NCBI GenBank assembly: GCA_905221605.1
Contig: CAJNDS010001746.1
Span: 463,797-527,796 of the forward strand
Direction: 5' to 3'
Source: Symbiodinium natans
Taxonomy: Eukaryota; Sar; Dinophyceae; Suessiales; Symbiodiniaceae
DNA: 64,000 nucleotides
Part shown: positions 11,642 through 24,991 of the stretch, in pieces
Position numbering within the stretch: the first letter of the stretch is position 1
Layout: every line of letters begins with the position of its first letter
Notes under the pieces: model-generated
Databases searched by the model: none
What the model was told of the DNA's origin: nothing
What the model saw: only the letters and a program-made list of their open reading frames with translations
Made by a program: the position numbers and the translations under genes

Positions 11642-13726
11642 GCGGGGGCCTGCGCGGCCCTGGCAGCCCTCCCGGCTCTCCCGGCGCTCTCCCGGCTGCG
11701 CCGCCTCGGCGCCGGCCCTTCCGCTGGCGCTTCCGCCGGCGCTTCCGCCCAGCCGCCGCGGCGGCCGGGTCCCCCGAAGCCGCGCCGCGCGGGCGGCGAA
11801 GAAGGCCCCCCGGTTGGCAGCCGGTGTTGCGAGAGAAGAAAGAGAAGAGAAGTTGAGGATTCAGGAAGAGGGTTTTTGCGAAGGGGGGGGGGTGGGGGCG
11901 GGGGAGGGGGCGTGGGGGGAGCTATGCAGCTATGCAGCAGAAGCTCTCTCTCTGTACTCAAGTTCCCTGTCTCTGTGTCTCCCCGGAGGCCTCGACGGCC
12001 TTGACTTTCGATTTCAGAAGACCCGCCTTGCCGCTTGACGTCATAACACCCACTCAATGTCTCAGAGTGTGCTGCATTCGTCTTGCAGCAGCCTAGGTCA
12101 CCTTTGCGGGCATGGTGCCCCTGTGTGTCGGTGTGGTCAGCTGCGTGTTGCATTTGTTGCACTCCATGTTGCAGAGTGACCTCAAGTGCAGTGTTGAACT
12201 TGGCGGAAAAGACCGGTTGCCAACGGGAAGATGAGCGCAGATAGTGTTGCAGGCGACGTTGTGCTGGAGCACAACCAGTTTCACCTGCGGAAAGACTAAC
12301 GCATGGTCAAAGCTTGCGAGTGCTTCGCAAGAGACCCGGGCTGATCTCCTTGTCGCGCTTGGCATGGAGCGCGCGCTGCCCCCCCTGTCGTTTAAACGGC
12401 AATTCACCAGAATGAGCTGTTTCAGCCAAAGCCCTCCCATCCCCTTCGCAGCCTTCGCAAACCCAAAGACAGGGAGGACCAAGCTCGTACATATTCCCTA
12501 CAGGTGTTGGGAGGGGATCAGTGGGGAAGCGGGGGTTTTTATGGGACTCAAAGAGGCGTCACGTTTCTACGGATAACATGCCGTATTGAAACTTGACCCG
12601 ATGTGGGCAACGATGGGTTCAGAATTTTTGTGCCATGCAGAGGAGCTTTAGGCACGCGGAAGTAGGACTGGTGCGCAGCAATGCACAGCACAGTGGAGGC
12701 TACATCAGTTCCTGGATTTAGGCATGCTTTTGGCCGGCCACCCCGCCAAGCCTTGGCATGGGGTTTCGGGGCTTCTTTGCCCAACGCGTGCTTTAGCTGC
12801 TGTGTTGCGCAAGCTGGCTGCTTGCCATACAGTGCCGTCGTTGTGAGAACCAGGCGCGCCTGCTGAATTGCAGCTGATGAGTCTGAGTCGCTTTGCTGGT
12901 TGTCGACAAGCGAGAATGGCACGTGCCGCATTCTGTCGTGGCAGTTGAGGGTCGGGAATATGTCCAAGATCACAGCATCATGGCTAAAGGGCAAGGCACT
13001 TCGCACCACGAATATACAACCGGGGTTGCCAGGGGCGCTCGCTCTCAGCTGGAGTTTTCAGGTACTCGGCTACGCCGTCTATTACTTCACTCGGCTGTCT
13101 TTCACGTATGTGGGCGTTCGGCTCAATGCTGCTATACAACTCCGCCACAACACCGCATGTCACTGCACGTCGCTGCATGTGGCTGCATGTGCACGGTGAC
13201 CTGACATCAAATCACTTCTCCTGAGCGGCACTTTGGATGTCCAATGTAGACCTCAGGGGTTCCCCGGGTCCCCGCGGTGATTTGCTGAGGTCTGGCCATG
13301 CGCAAAGACCTGGGGCTTAGCATGGTCCAGCCTTGAGCTTGGGATGGAAGACGGCTGCAACTGTCTGTAGTGTAGACTCATAAAGACTCAGACGTTATGG
13401 GGTCCCCTGCTACTTGCATCTTCGCCTCGAGGTTGGGCACCATCAGCTCCTTGTTTCCGCTGGCGTGCCCTGCTTCGTTTCAGCTGCTGGGAAGGTTTTC
13501 CTGCTGGGAAGGCTTCCCCAGGCTTCCAGAGGCTTTACAGTGCTTAAGCCTGCTTAGTGATTACGGCACCCGAAGCCCTCGCAGCACATGACTAAGCTGT
13601 CCAGCATCTTGCGGGGTGAAGGGGCCGGGGTAGTGGATGAAGAGCCGGGTTGGCCGAAAGATATCCCATCTTGATCACTCCACACATATATATATATGTA
13701 TACATCAACATATCTGTGCAAAATCC

Positions 13727-13767
<41 letters not shown>

Positions 13768-16030
13768 CTCATAATTAATCCTGGGGTTGCATTGAGGAGC
13801 GGTAGCTGGCAAACAAGACCATGCAGGGTTTTCACCATCCGCTGGCTTCGTGAGCCAGCACACGAATGCCAGTAGCCACCATGTTACCTAAGCGATGTGT
13901 TCTTGCTCTGCAAACTCTCGCAGAACAGCGTTGCCACACCTTGTCCGGAGATGTCTTGCTGACTCGCAGCTCGTCATTTTGCTTGCCTCACGTGACTAAT
14001 TGCGAGTAGCAGGAACGATGATGGAACAACATTGTTTACGCTGGCATGGTGTGGAACAGCATTGGCCCAGGGTGTCCGAACAGGGGGTTTTCAATCGCTA
14101 TCCGGAACGCTTTCAAAACACATCTCGATTGTAGCGAGCCTCCACATGAACACCCTGAGAATCGGAATTTCAAGGTTTAAACAGAGTGCTCGCAGGCTGA
14201 GCCTCAAAAAAGGCTCAAAGTCTGCTCGACTGCAGCGCAACAGCGTGTAGCCAGGCCTACATGAACTCCAAGTTTCTGCGAGCAGCTTAGCACGTCCCAG
14301 TCACAAGGCAGGTGTAGAACAGTGTCCATCAGAGTCCATCACAGATGCAAATGTCACAGATGTCCTGGCACTTCATTTGGCTCCTCAGGTCCGGGGTTCT
14401 GTCTGACTTGCTCGGATCTCCGGTGCCTTGGCATCTTGGGGTGGAAGAATCGATAGAATGGAGCCGAGAACCCCCCCGCAAATTGAGAAGAAGATTCGGA
14501 GCAAATACTGGCGCGGGGGTGGGGGGGGGGCAGGGGATTTAGATTTTGAGCGGAGGGCCTTCTTGAGGTGCTGATCTTCTCCCTCGGGCTGATGCTGACC
14601 GGAGTTCTGAATATCGCTTTTGCGGCCGCCAGCACGGTGCCCCCGCTTGGTGTCATTGTGTCTTCTTTGGCGTCTTGGTGCGTTCTGCTTCTGCTTCAAC
14701 CAGAGCACAGCGTTCTGCTTAAGCTTGTTTGACAGGTCCCCCTCTTCACCGGGATCTGGGTGCTGAACGGCCTCTTCCAGGCCTTCGTTCGTAGATGAGG
14801 TTCAGCAAAGAATTCAGCAAAGCCGCCCTGCTGTCCATGTTGTCCATGTTGTCCGTGTTCAATCTGCCCCGCAGGGCTGCGGAGCGACTCCCTGCAACAA
14901 GATGCTGGTCAACTGGTTCCCGGTGGGCGCAGGGGAAAAGCAAGAGAGGAGAGATGTTCTCGTGCCCCGGCACGTCTGTTGCCTTTAAGTAGCTCCAGGC
15001 GCGAAGTCGAGGAAAGTGGTGGAGCAGCTGGAATGCGCCCGGCACCAATTTCACACGGAATTTCACGGCTGGTCTGTGGCGCGAAGTTTGGGAAGTTTGG
15101 GACCAGGATCTCGGGACATTTCGGGACTTCCGCGGGGTTGTTTTCTTGGGGTTTTTAGGCTTCAGGGTTCATTGGGTCAAGGCCGGGGTTTATAGGCTTC
15201 AAGACACGTTCCGGAACTTTGGTATCCGAATGTCACCGCACATTTCCTGAATTTTGAGCCCCCGAGTTTCCGTTTGCTTCTGAAGAATGTCTGCCGGCAC
15301 AATGTGACGCACTGTGGCACACCGTGGGAGACCATGGCACACCGTGGCACACGGCGCCGGAAAGCGCGGAGGGACTGTTCGTTTGGAGCATGGAGGGCGC
15401 ACTGAAGGGGGTCTTAGGTGTTCGCTCCTGATAAGTTTGCTCTTGCGCTTGCTTGTTCAAGATTTGTGTCGCCGAAGGCTCAGATCTGGCTAGATTTCGC
15501 AAGGGTCCCAACATATCCCAACGCTTTCCGCTTTCCGCAGCTTGCTGTGATGTCGCTTCTTCGTGATTTTGCCATGAGTGGTGCCCAGCTGATGCAGCCA
15601 CGAGTAGCCCGAACCGTTTTAGGTTGTGACAGTTGCGACAATCTTGTTTGCAAGAGGTCTTGAGCAGGGCGGAGCGTGCTAACGGCTGCTAACGTGCGCG
15701 TCATGGCGGCGGATCGTCGTGCGAAGTCTGGACTTCTCGAAGTGCAAATGAGCTCTGGATCGGGTCTCTGTGCGAGATGCCGAGGCAGTCCATGTGGCGT
15801 GCAGATCGGCCATGATTTTGGCGTCTTGAGCCCATCCCCCGTGCCAAGTGCGGAGGTTTCAGTTGGTGCGGCGGAGCGGGGTATCCCGTTGCCATGAGGA
15901 GCTTGAAATGTTCAGAAGCAGAGCTCAGTGTCGATGAGTAGCTGAGCAGAAGCAGATCAAGCAGATGACTCGTGCCTGAGCCACAGCAGCGATGCCATCG
16001 TTTTCTGCGGCATGACCTCCTTGACAGCGT
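11642..16030. other. No recognisable gene
   Basis: The stretch holds a GC-rich block at 11640-11830 whose frames give only Ala/Pro/Arg/Gly low complexity, G runs near 11885 and 14520, an AT microsatellite near 13684-13704, (CT)n at about 13731-13763, and GGCACACCGTGG-type repeats near 15315-15350. Short frames on both strands show no family motif. Confidence 0.45.
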
Positions 16031-16035
16031 TTTCA

Positions 16036-17400
16036 GATGGTGAGCTGCGCCTGGTTGAAGGCTGGTCGGCTGGAGATGCTCCGGGCCGCCTCGCCAGTTT
16101 GGGCACCCGTGTGCAAGCTTGGCTCACCAGCGTGGTATTCTGGATCTTCAGGCTTTGCTAGGTGCACGTCCAAGAAGACGTGCGGTGCAGTGCCGATGCA
16201 GGTGTCGGAGCTGACTTGCGCTTTATCGGAGACGACCGTGTGGAGTGCTCCACGTCAGCAGCAGACGACGTAGTCTGTGCGCCAGAAGAATCGGTGCTGC
16301 TGACTTGCGCTGGGGGCGGCAGCCCCATCGGACCATCAACAAGTCTGTGAAACGCTTGCAGGCTACTTTGTGCGTCTTGGAACATACCATCGGCTGTAAG
16401 CCTGAAAGTTTCCAAGCGATGCCTTCAGACATGACGCACAGTTATCTGATGCCAAAACCCAAGGCGACAGAACACTAGAAAAGCGACACCAGCGGGTTTC
16501 GGCAGCCGCTCACATGCAGAACAAGAACTGTGGAGAGCTGGCGTCGCTCGATGTTGTTCACGGATGTGTAGTTGTGGAGCCTGCAGGCAGACCTCAGACG
16601 GATTCAGTCAGCTTTTCATTCCATCGTTGGATGTGGCGGTGTCCGCTTGCTTTGCTTGGTGTGCTGCCTGCAGCTGCCGACTTCTTGTTTGTCAGCGGCA
16701 TGACTGCGAATGCTGAGACTTGCTTGGTGTCGAATGTGTGGCTTGACTCCTGCGAGAATGCCGTTGCCAGTCTGAGCGGGAAGGAGATCTGGAGCTTGGC
16801 GTCAGATGCAAACCTTGTCCACACGGCCTCCAAGAAATGTCTCCGTGCACATGGCCAGACAAATGCAGATGCGCCAGCGGAGCTGGTGCAGTGTGACGCG
16901 GCTGGCGGCGTGCCCAAGTGGGAGCTGGAGGCCAATGGCCAGATGAAGATGGTGCAGAGCAGTATGTTTGTGGGTCATCTCGAAGGGTCCAACTCAGTGG
17001 TGAACGCAGCAGCAGCTACAGCAGCGTCAGCCTCGGCAAGCTCGACGTTGGATCCCGCTCTTGCCATTGAAGGCGTGGCGTCCACTGGGTTTCGAAGATG
17101 GGCGAGGTGACGTCACTTTGCTTGTGGATCTTGGAGAACTCGTGGGTCTGTGCTGGATACTGACTTCGAGTTTGTTCCTGCCGTGTTTGCGGTGGTTGAT
17201 GGTGCATGTGGAAGGAGCTGGGCCGGAAAAGTGGCTACAGGTGTCTGCTACAGAGCCTGAAAGCAGGATGAAAAAAGCGGTCAGATGGGGACCGCGCTTG
17301 GCAGATGCCGAGGTGATATCCGGGTTCTCAGCACGCATCGTCGCTTCTTTTGAGGATTCTCGATATCGCTGCGCATTCTTCAAAAGCGGCAACAGAGGCC
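16036..17400 (+). CDS. Secreted SRCR-like / ricin-B-like / discoidin-like protein, frame-broken
   Basis: Three blocks suggest a multidomain extracellular protein. Block 1 (16036-16158) reads DGELRLVEGWSAGDAPG, like an SRCR start. Block 2 (16162-16350, after TAG) holds DVRC, VECS, DVVCAPEE and VLLTCAGGG, like the Cys-rich SRCR end. Block 3 has an ATG at 16631, a signal-peptide-like MWRCPLALLGVLPAAA, then ETCLVSNVWLDSC and KCLRAHGQTN, which look like a ricin-B-type lectin domain, then DPALAIEGVASTGF. The expected discoidin continuation (FEDGRGDVTLLVDLGE) is in the +1 frame from about 17086. Removing one G of the GGG at 17083-17085 would restore it. Similar architectures occur in alveolate LCCL/LAP adhesion proteins (inference). 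It may be a pseudogene, or the base may be a sequencing error. Confidence 0.55.
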
Positions 17401-17599
17401 AGACTATGTCACATTCTCACTCCGTCACAGAAAGCCCAGCGAAAGAACACGGCGTGTTTTCATTACAGCCGCGTCCTGGGGTACAGGCACCGACTCCTTC
17501 AGTATCTGAGCCTCTTGAAAAATATTTTGTAGTCTTGGTAGGGCCCCCAACCCTGAACCCCAAAACACCCCAAAAAGCCCCAAAGTCGCCCCCCCCGCC

Positions 17600-18629
17600 C
17601 AAGGTATCTGGAAGCTAGATGGAGATGTGGAGCAGATACGAAATGGATACGAATGCCATACGTATCTGGGATCTTACAGTAGGGTCTTCGGTGTGAGTGT
17701 TTATTGGATGTAGGGAGAAGGCAAAAAATCGGGGGGGGGGGGGGGTTTACTTGTTATGGGAACGCACATTAAGGTCCTTTCACGAACCCAGGATGGCCAA
17801 GTGATGGGGTTGAGACAGTCTTCGCACGACCCTCGTCAGCTGGGGAAGAAATGTGCCAACGTCAAGCCATGAAAGCTTTCGCAGCGGGGAAAGTGCAATT
17901 ACGGGGGGGCCTCTCCACTTCCGTCGCGGGTCAGCTGGACTCTGGGATCGAGTTCAATCAGGGCTTCTTCCTCATGATCGTTGCCACATGGATCTGTGCT
18001 TATGGCAGAAATGGAAACATGTGGATCAGGGCCGTTTGGGACTTAATTAGCTAGGACCTTAGGGCCTTAACCTTTTTGGGTTTCCTCAGAGTTCTAAGTG
18101 CCATGATCAGGATGATGAGGCTTTTCAATGGAGAGGCTACAACCTTCCAGTTTCATCCGGAGGGCGCACATTATGGTCGAAGTGAGCCGGTGCAGAATGC
18201 TTCAGTGTAGCTTCGTCTCCCCAGTGGGGCCAGAAGTTCATAATTTTTCCGTTGGCCTCTATTCTGGCCCAGCCAAAAGGTCGCTGCGAACCATGCCTCA
18301 CACAATCGCGCGGTCTGGGGTGTAGGGCTTAAGGAGATACTCACCATACTCACCATACTCACCCCAAACCTTATATGAACCCCTTTTTAGGGGTGTGCTT
18401 TCGGAGCTGTTGCTTCTTCGATGAAAGGGCGCGATGAACCTGGCTAGACGTGCTGCAGTAAGCTGTGCCCCGACTACGATCTACCCTCCACAGCTTTACG
18501 TATGGTCCCCAAATGCCGCTGTGAAAGCTCCTCGAGAGAGTTGCTCAAGAGTCTTCCAGAGCCTCATCGGCGAGAGTCTATCTAGTACTTTGCCACTTTG
18601 CTGCCACTTTGCTTCCCTATGTCTCCGAG
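17600..18629. other. No recognisable gene
   Basis: A poly-G run lies near 17731-17745 and a short ACTCACCAT tandem near 18341-18361. I see no motif-bearing exon, although the missing 5' exons of the MFS transporter at 18630 could lie here. Confidence 0.4.
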
Positions 18630-18903
18630 GTCTCACAACATTGGCGGCTTCCTCATTCCGCTCCTCGCAGGACCCGGGGCACTCGTGTGGGGAGGGTTGA
18701 CAATGGACTGTTGCAATCCCCTCGGACAGACGAGAAAGTAACGATGATGAGAGCTGCTGTTCTTCTTGCAGCCAACGAAAGTGGAAACAAAGCGCGAAAA
18801 CCTGCGAGGCGGCCTGGCCGCGAGGTTCGGCTGGCGCTTTGGCATGCTCGGCCCGGGCGCCATCGCCGTCTTTGCCGGGCTGCTCGCCCTCCTCACCATG
18901 AAG
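18630..18903 (+). CDS. MFS organophosphate:Pi antiporter-like transporter, 5' half exons
   Basis: Exon 18630-18670 reads SHNIGGFLIPLLA(G) and exon 18809-18903 continues GGLAARFGWRFGMLGPG, AIAVFAGLLALLTMK. They join in phase through a GA-AG intron (donor GACCCG, acceptor TGCGAG). The N-[IV]-GG...LL-G followed by (F/Y)GWR(F/Y)GM-x-GP and a long hydrophobic helix is the TM5-TM6 signature of glycerol-3-phosphate/hexose-phosphate antiporters. A GC donor follows AAG at 18903. TM10-TM12 of the same family appear at 25406-25961, so this may be the 5' part of that gene. TM1-TM4 were not found. Confidence 0.82.
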
Positions 18904-20227
18904 GCGAGAGGCATGCGTGTGCCAAGGATTGCCCTTCCCGCTCTTACTTTCTCTTACTTGCTCATTCCCTCCGTACTTCACAGTACTTCGCTGTAAAGCG
19001 GAGACTTTGAAGCCCATATCTGAATCGGTCGTCACTTTTAAAGCCTTGTAAGCCTTTGCATCCGCGCTAGAAGTAGTGGGCAGAGGACCCACGAGAACCC
19101 CTTCCCGCTTCCAATGGGAGCATCTCCATGGTTGGGTTTTCAAATCTCAAATGGAAATGACATTAAAAAGCCAACAAACACCGAGATGCAAAAGAAAGCG
19201 GCGCATGCCGAGGTACATGTGACCTGAGTGCTCATTTGCCTTAGCTTCAGTCCCACGCACAGGACATGAGTCTAAGCAGCTCTCGGGCAGCGCCCGGTCA
19301 CAAGCAGGGTCTCGATGTTTTGGAGACAGCTTCCTTGCGGAGCATCGCGCGCAAACGTCCGGTTGACTCTTCCTGTGCGAGTGAACTTGGTGCGAAAGAA
19401 CGCATGACAGGAAGTTGGCCCCTGCAGGGTGTCTCTGTCTGTTCTTGTCCCTTCGCTCCATTCTGAGCCTTTTGATTTCAACTCGCTCTCTCTCTCTCTC
19501 CTTCTCCCTCTCGCAATCTCTCTCTCTCTCTCTTTCTGCTTTTTTTGTTTGTTTTTCTTTTTTTTTTTGGGGGGGGGGGGGGGGGTGCCTCCTTTTGCGT
19601 AGTTTGCCCGGAGCATCCTCGGCCCCAGCCTTGGCGTGACAGGACTCGCCGGAGAAAGCCGGCTTGCCTTCCGCAGAGGCCCCCCCTTCCTTCGCGTTCT
19701 CTCGCAGTGCTCTGACATGCTCTGACGTAGTTCTCTGAGCTTTCTCTCTGTTGAAACTGCATCAAGCGATCGCAATCAAGCGCTGAAGAGCTGCAGGAAG
19801 GACTGCCCAAAAGCACATGAAATATGACGTGTGAAGTCGTGGCGTGATGGTAAAGTGAGTAAAGTCAGGAGTGACCAGACCCTCGAAGACTTCGACTCTC
19901 TCCCCTTTCTAGTAGCTCTTAGAAGAGCTGCCGCCTGTTGTGCACTGCCTTCAAAACTGTCAAAAAAAGCCATATCTCCAAATATTGCGCCCCAAAGCTG
20001 CTCACAAACTCTCAGCCCCAATGGCCCCGATTTTTGCTGTGTCCTTCTCACATGGCGAGCGATGGCGTCCACTCCGCCAAGCTCTACGCAGAGCGCCTCT
20101 CAGAGCGCCTCTCAGAGCACCTCTCAGACAGCTTCTCAGACTCTCAAGCCTTTATTGCAGATGGCTTCGCTCTGCTTTTCGCTCTGCTTGTCGCTTTTTG
20201 CTTTTCGCTTTGCTTGGTATAAGGCAG

Positions 20228-21493
20228 CCCCCGGCGTCGTTCCAGTGCGGAATCGCCGCCGGCTTCTTCACGACAGCCCTGCTGAACCCGTGGGCACTGG
20301 CCCCAGATTGGTTTGTTTGCAGCTCCGAGCACGCCCCCCCCCCCCCCTTGCCAGCTCGTGGGTACTGCAGTTGTAAACTGTGGGCTTGCCTGCTTGTCTG
20401 CGGCGGCCTTTCGATGAAAGGATCGCGCGCTCTACTTGGCCATTGTGAATGGCCGGCCCTTCTTCAGCAGGCGCAAAGATGAGCGCAAGGATAATGCTCC
20501 AGCTGATTCAGTCGGGCTGACTGAAGGTAGCTAGCTGACTGAAGGGAGCTTCAGCTTCCACTCTTCACTTTTCCACTCTTTCACTCTCCTCGTTTCCTCT
20601 GCTTTCCTCTGCTTTTCTTGCGCGGGCAGGGCCAATTGGCGAGAGCCCTATCGAGGCGGGGTCATCGGCTCGGGCGGCGACAAAGCTCTCTTTCGTGGGT
20701 GCGCGTGCTCTCGCCTTCTCTTCTGAAAATGTGGCTCTCTTTCTGGTAGAGTAGGGAGAGCTCCTCTGACTTTTTTCTCCTCCCTGGAGAGGCATCACGC
20801 AGACGCTCACCCAACGGTCTCTCTCAACGGGCATCTACTTCCCACTGGAGGAGAGAGCACTTATCCGCTCATTCTTTGGGCGCTCTCTTTGCTCTGCCCT
20901 CTTTGCATCCCTCCCCTCTTTCCCCGTTGAGAGTTTCGCGCCTGTGGCAGAGGAGATGTGCGCCCGTGCCACTGGCTCACAGGCGCTTGGTGGACAGGCC
21001 CCGCGCCGGCTCCCTCTCTCCCTCTCTCTCCTTTTCTTGCATTTGGTGTGCCCTGTGGAGGCAGGAGGAGTACTGTGCGGTGTCCTCCTGAACCCTTTGA
21101 GCTATGTGAAGTGAGCCCTGAGATTCTTAGATTCTTCATGCCGCTCTCGCGCCACTCTGTCTGGCTGCTACTGAAATCTGACACTGAGAGGTACCAGATG
21201 TGGAAGGAGGACGACGTGCGCCGCTCCTTCACCCAGACGGCCCCATCCTCGGCTCAGATCCCGCTGGTGGCTTCCTGCAGCTCCTTACCCCCCCGTCTTT
21301 CACCGTTTTCCTGCTGCTACAAAAAGGATACTTCTTTGCAAGCGGAAGTAGAGGGGGCAGTAGTCTTGTCATGGTCGTGGGACCCCCTTAGATGTCAGAC
21401 GCCATCATGGTGCCACCTTGCGACATGAGCACAGTGAGACACAGTGAGATTCAGTGAGTGGGCGACGTGGTGCTTCTTGTTTGGGCTCATTTA

Positions 21494-21526
<33 letters not shown>

Positions 21527-23095
21527 TTCTCTCTCTCTCTCTCGCTCGTGCGTTTTTAGCAGGGTTGGGGGGAGCAGAGGCGATGCGCATGCTGCGGAAG
21601 GTCGGCCCCAAGGTTTTCCTGCGAGGCGCAGTGGGAGAGCACTCGGAAAGGGCGCGACGAGTCGGAAAGACTGGGACCAGCGTGCAAGATGCCCTTATTG
21701 TTTTTTTCAAAGCGCCTTCACCAGTCTTACAGACTGCCCAGCGGGCGGGCTTGTTTCAGTCTTCATGTGCCTTCTCTCGCGTTCTCTCGGCTGGCAGGCA
21801 TCATCTCGACAGCCTGCCGGGATGGGACCTTTGGGCTGTGCTTCTCGCTGCGAAAGTTCTTCCAGGCCCAAGGGCCCAAGGGCCCCAAGGGGCCAAAAGG
21901 GAGGGAGTTCTTTGAAGGCACCGCCCGTTTCTTCCTACGACGGGCCCGGTCGATTCACTGTGATTTGGTGTTTGACCAGGTTGGCAGCCCGCTCCTCAGA
22001 GCTCGGCCAGTTTCGGCCAAGGGAGCGGGGAGAACCGATGGGAGGGGAGTTCCTCAAAAGTGTTTTCCGGGGGGAAAGGCCAGGACCAGCGCCTACCCGA
22101 CTTCTGCGTCGGGGTGCTCTTCGCCGCGCGGGGCTTGTGGGCTTCTGCTTGTGCGATGGTTCTTTTTTGGGCGCCCCTCTCCGTCCCCCCCCCCCCCCCG
22201 CCCCCTCTTGGCAATTGTTTCGAGGCCGCCGGCACCACGCTCAGCGCGCCCTTCAACTACGTGAGGCGTGCGGCGAGAGCGACCAGAGCTACGAGAGCGA
22301 CGAGAGCCTCACAAAGCACAGTTGCAGCCGCCATGCCAGGAACATGGCCTATGCCGAGAGCCTCAAGGCCTCCCCCGCCCCCTCTTCCCCAGTCGCGGCC
22401 GAGCACCATGCGATTCAAGCGAGATCGGGCACGGGTTTGGGGGGGGGGGGGGGGGGGGCGCCTGCCTTGTTGCAGCGCAGCGGCAGGTCGGGATGGAGCG
22501 CTGGCCTGACAAGACGCGGCCGCCCCAGACGAGAGGCGGTGAGAGGTGCGCAGTGACCCCGTGGTGTTCCTTTTTTTGCTCCTCGGATCTCGTTTTTGGA
22601 GTCTTTCCTTTTTGTCGGGCTCAGGCGATTCTGGCGGACCCACATGGGCACCCTCTGGAAGGGAGCTGCACAGCAGGAGCCCACCCCAATGAGTCTTGTA
22701 AAGGGAGTCAGTTTTTTTGAGCTCCTTAGAGGGGATGAAGTACTGGGATAGCAGTGACGTTCGGAAAAGAGAACGGGGAGGTACCAACAACTCAGACATC
22801 ATTTGGAGGAGTCCCTGTTAGCCTCCCTGCACTTCCTGCAAGCCCGCATGCAGCTGGGCTGGGGCACCCTCCGCGTGGCCTTCGGCATGGTGCCGGGCCC
22901 AAGAGAGAAAAAGAGGAAAACCTGAACAGAAGAGAAGCAGAAGAGAAGCTGAGTTCTGCAACACGTCAAGGGAGGGGGCTTGCGCATGGGGGGTCTCTGC
23001 CTCTTGCACATTGCGATTTTGTGCGGCTCCCCCCTGAGGCTCTCACGGACTGCATCTACAATGCGTGCAAGCGCGCTCACTTCAGCGCACTCTGA
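20228..23095 (+). CDS. Mitochondrial carrier family (SLC25) protein, at least 12 exons
   Basis: Phase-consistent exons: 20228-20293 (CGIAAGFFTTALLNPW), 20421-20470 (DRALYLAIVNGRPFFS), 20630-20655 (RANWREPYR), 20792-20850 (ITQTLTQRSLSTGIYFPLE), 21065-21110 (GVLCGVLLNPLSYV), 21191-21239 (YQMWKEDDVRRSFTQT), 21580-21625 (AMRMLRKVGPKVFLR), 21798-about 21865 (IISTACRDGTFGLCFSLRKF), 22225-22265 (AAGTTLSAPFNYV), 22340 onward (NMAYAESLK), 22809-22889 (LGWGTLRVAFGM), 23039-23095 (ALTDCIYNACKRAHFSAL, stop TGA). The three repeats each carry a modified carrier signature: NPWDRALYL, NPLSYVKYQMW and APFNYVRN. Donors are mostly GC, with GA and GT exceptions. It acts in the inner mitochondrial membrane by family; the substrate is unknown. 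The N-terminus is unresolved (an ATG at 20062 opens a Ser/Gln repeat and could be the start). Confidence 0.88.
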
Positions 23096-23507
23096 GAGAG
23101 CAGCTCAGCTCTCCTTTTCGAGAGCAGAGCCGGCGAACGTCTCGCAAACATGCGGTGACGAGTGTGACGAGTGTGACGAGTGTGACGTAGAGCCGAGCAG
23201 AGGTAGCCAGTTTCGGGCTTGCTCTCTCATCACCCTGCCTGCGGTTCTCCTTCTTTTGAGGGCCCCCGGGCAGTGGCGTGTTGCCTTGAGCGGTGCCATG
23301 GCCTCTGCTTCTGTTAATGCGCATTCCGTGGCATTCCGTCAGTTCGAGCCCTTCTCCTGAATGGGAGTTGTGGTCTCTTTTGAGGGCAGCGGCACGCGCG
23401 CTGAGCCGAGCGTGACACACCGAGAAATCGAGCAGCATCGTGTGGAAACATCGAGAGCGAAGCCTCTTCAGAGGGTTGACTTCCGACATGAGGGGTCTCT
23501 CCCTCAC

Positions 23508-23552
<45 letters not shown>

Positions 23553-24991
23553 TCTCTCTGTGAGAGCCCTCTCTCTGAGCTCTCTGAGCCCTCTGTTCTG
23601 CGGGCGGCTTCGGGGGCAAGGGGCTCGAGAGACGCGCCTGTTCTCCTCTGGAGAGGACTGGGCTGCCCCGAGGTTCGCGTCTTCCGACGAGGCTCGCGAT
23701 AAGGGGGCTCTCAGGGGCTTTCTCAAAGGCGGGTTTGCATTTTGCTTTCTCGAAGGCTTAAGTGCATAGGCAGTTTTTGTGAAATAGGAAAGCTGCGCTG
23801 CCAAATCCGATGGTCCATCGCGGGCCCATCGTGAGTTGTGAAGGTTTCTGGGAACGCTGAGCCTGCCGTGATCGAGGACTCCGACGAGAAGGCATCTTCG
23901 TTTCTCTCTCCCTCTCTCTCTTTTCTCTCTCCCTCTCTGTTTGTCTCTGTCTGTCTCTGTCTGTCTCTGTCGCTCTATACTTCCGACTCCGAGCCGTCAT
24001 GTGAGGCAGATGGTGTGCAGATGGGTTCGTTTTCTCCTTTGGCGCGAGGTCTGGGAATCGCTTCTCCGAAACCGGTTTCTCTGGTGCATGGCAGCCTGCC
24101 ACCTGGAGCGTTCACCGGATGCGTTCGCGTGACGCGAAGTCGTCCGAGGCGATGCATTTCTTCATCTACTTCATCCGGCAGGGTGTGCTTAATTGGGCGC
24201 CTCGGACCTGGATAAAACTGTTTGAGTAGCTCCGTTGTTCCAAGAGCTCGCCACTCCGCTAATCCTCGATGCTCCCATGTTGTCTGTGAAGTGAAGACGT
24301 GAAGACGCGAAGAGAGGCGCACTTTTACATCATGGATGAATTCGGCGTTCCGGCCCTGGAGGCCGCGCCTGTTTGGCGCTGTAAACGAAAAATACTGAAC
24401 TCTTGTCAAAAGTTGCCCCGCCCCCTCCCTCCTGTTTTGTTGTGAGGCCACCGCCCGAGTCAGCGGCTTCGAACTGGGAGGCCACATGTGAAGGGAAGCT
24501 CTCGCAGTTCAGCTTAGAGTTCAAATCGTGGTTGATTAGCTCTTGCTGCAGCTAGAGAAGTCTAGAGGTCTTGAGGGATCTGGCCAGCCTCCTCGAACTT
24601 GTGTTAGATGTTGCGGGAGCGTTTTTCGCCAAAAAAGGGCTCGTCTCGAGATGTGGAGCTGAGGCCTGCTTGGATGCATCGTCTCGGGCCAGGCTGGGAC
24701 CTGAGAGATTCCCCAAAAGATGCCGAGTGCTCACTGCGGTCTCGCTGGCCTCACTGCGGTCTTACTTTGCGAACCCGTTCTGAAGCCTCGAGGTTTCGGA
24801 TTGGCTGATCAGCCGCTACCCAGAGCGAGGAGCTGCGGGCTTGAGAGCCCAGGCGCGAGGAAGAATGAAGCCCCCAAGAAGGAAGCAACGAAGCCAACGC
24901 CCGCCAGGGAGCAGAAGCCGATCTGCCCCGCTTTCGCCACCCCAAAAACGCGGTGGGCTTTTTCCAATGATGCAATGGTGCCCTGCTGGAG

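Noticed and set aside
13731-13763. Regulatory GAGA-type element
   Set aside because: It is a plain CT microsatellite like dozens of others in the window, with no gene start beside it.
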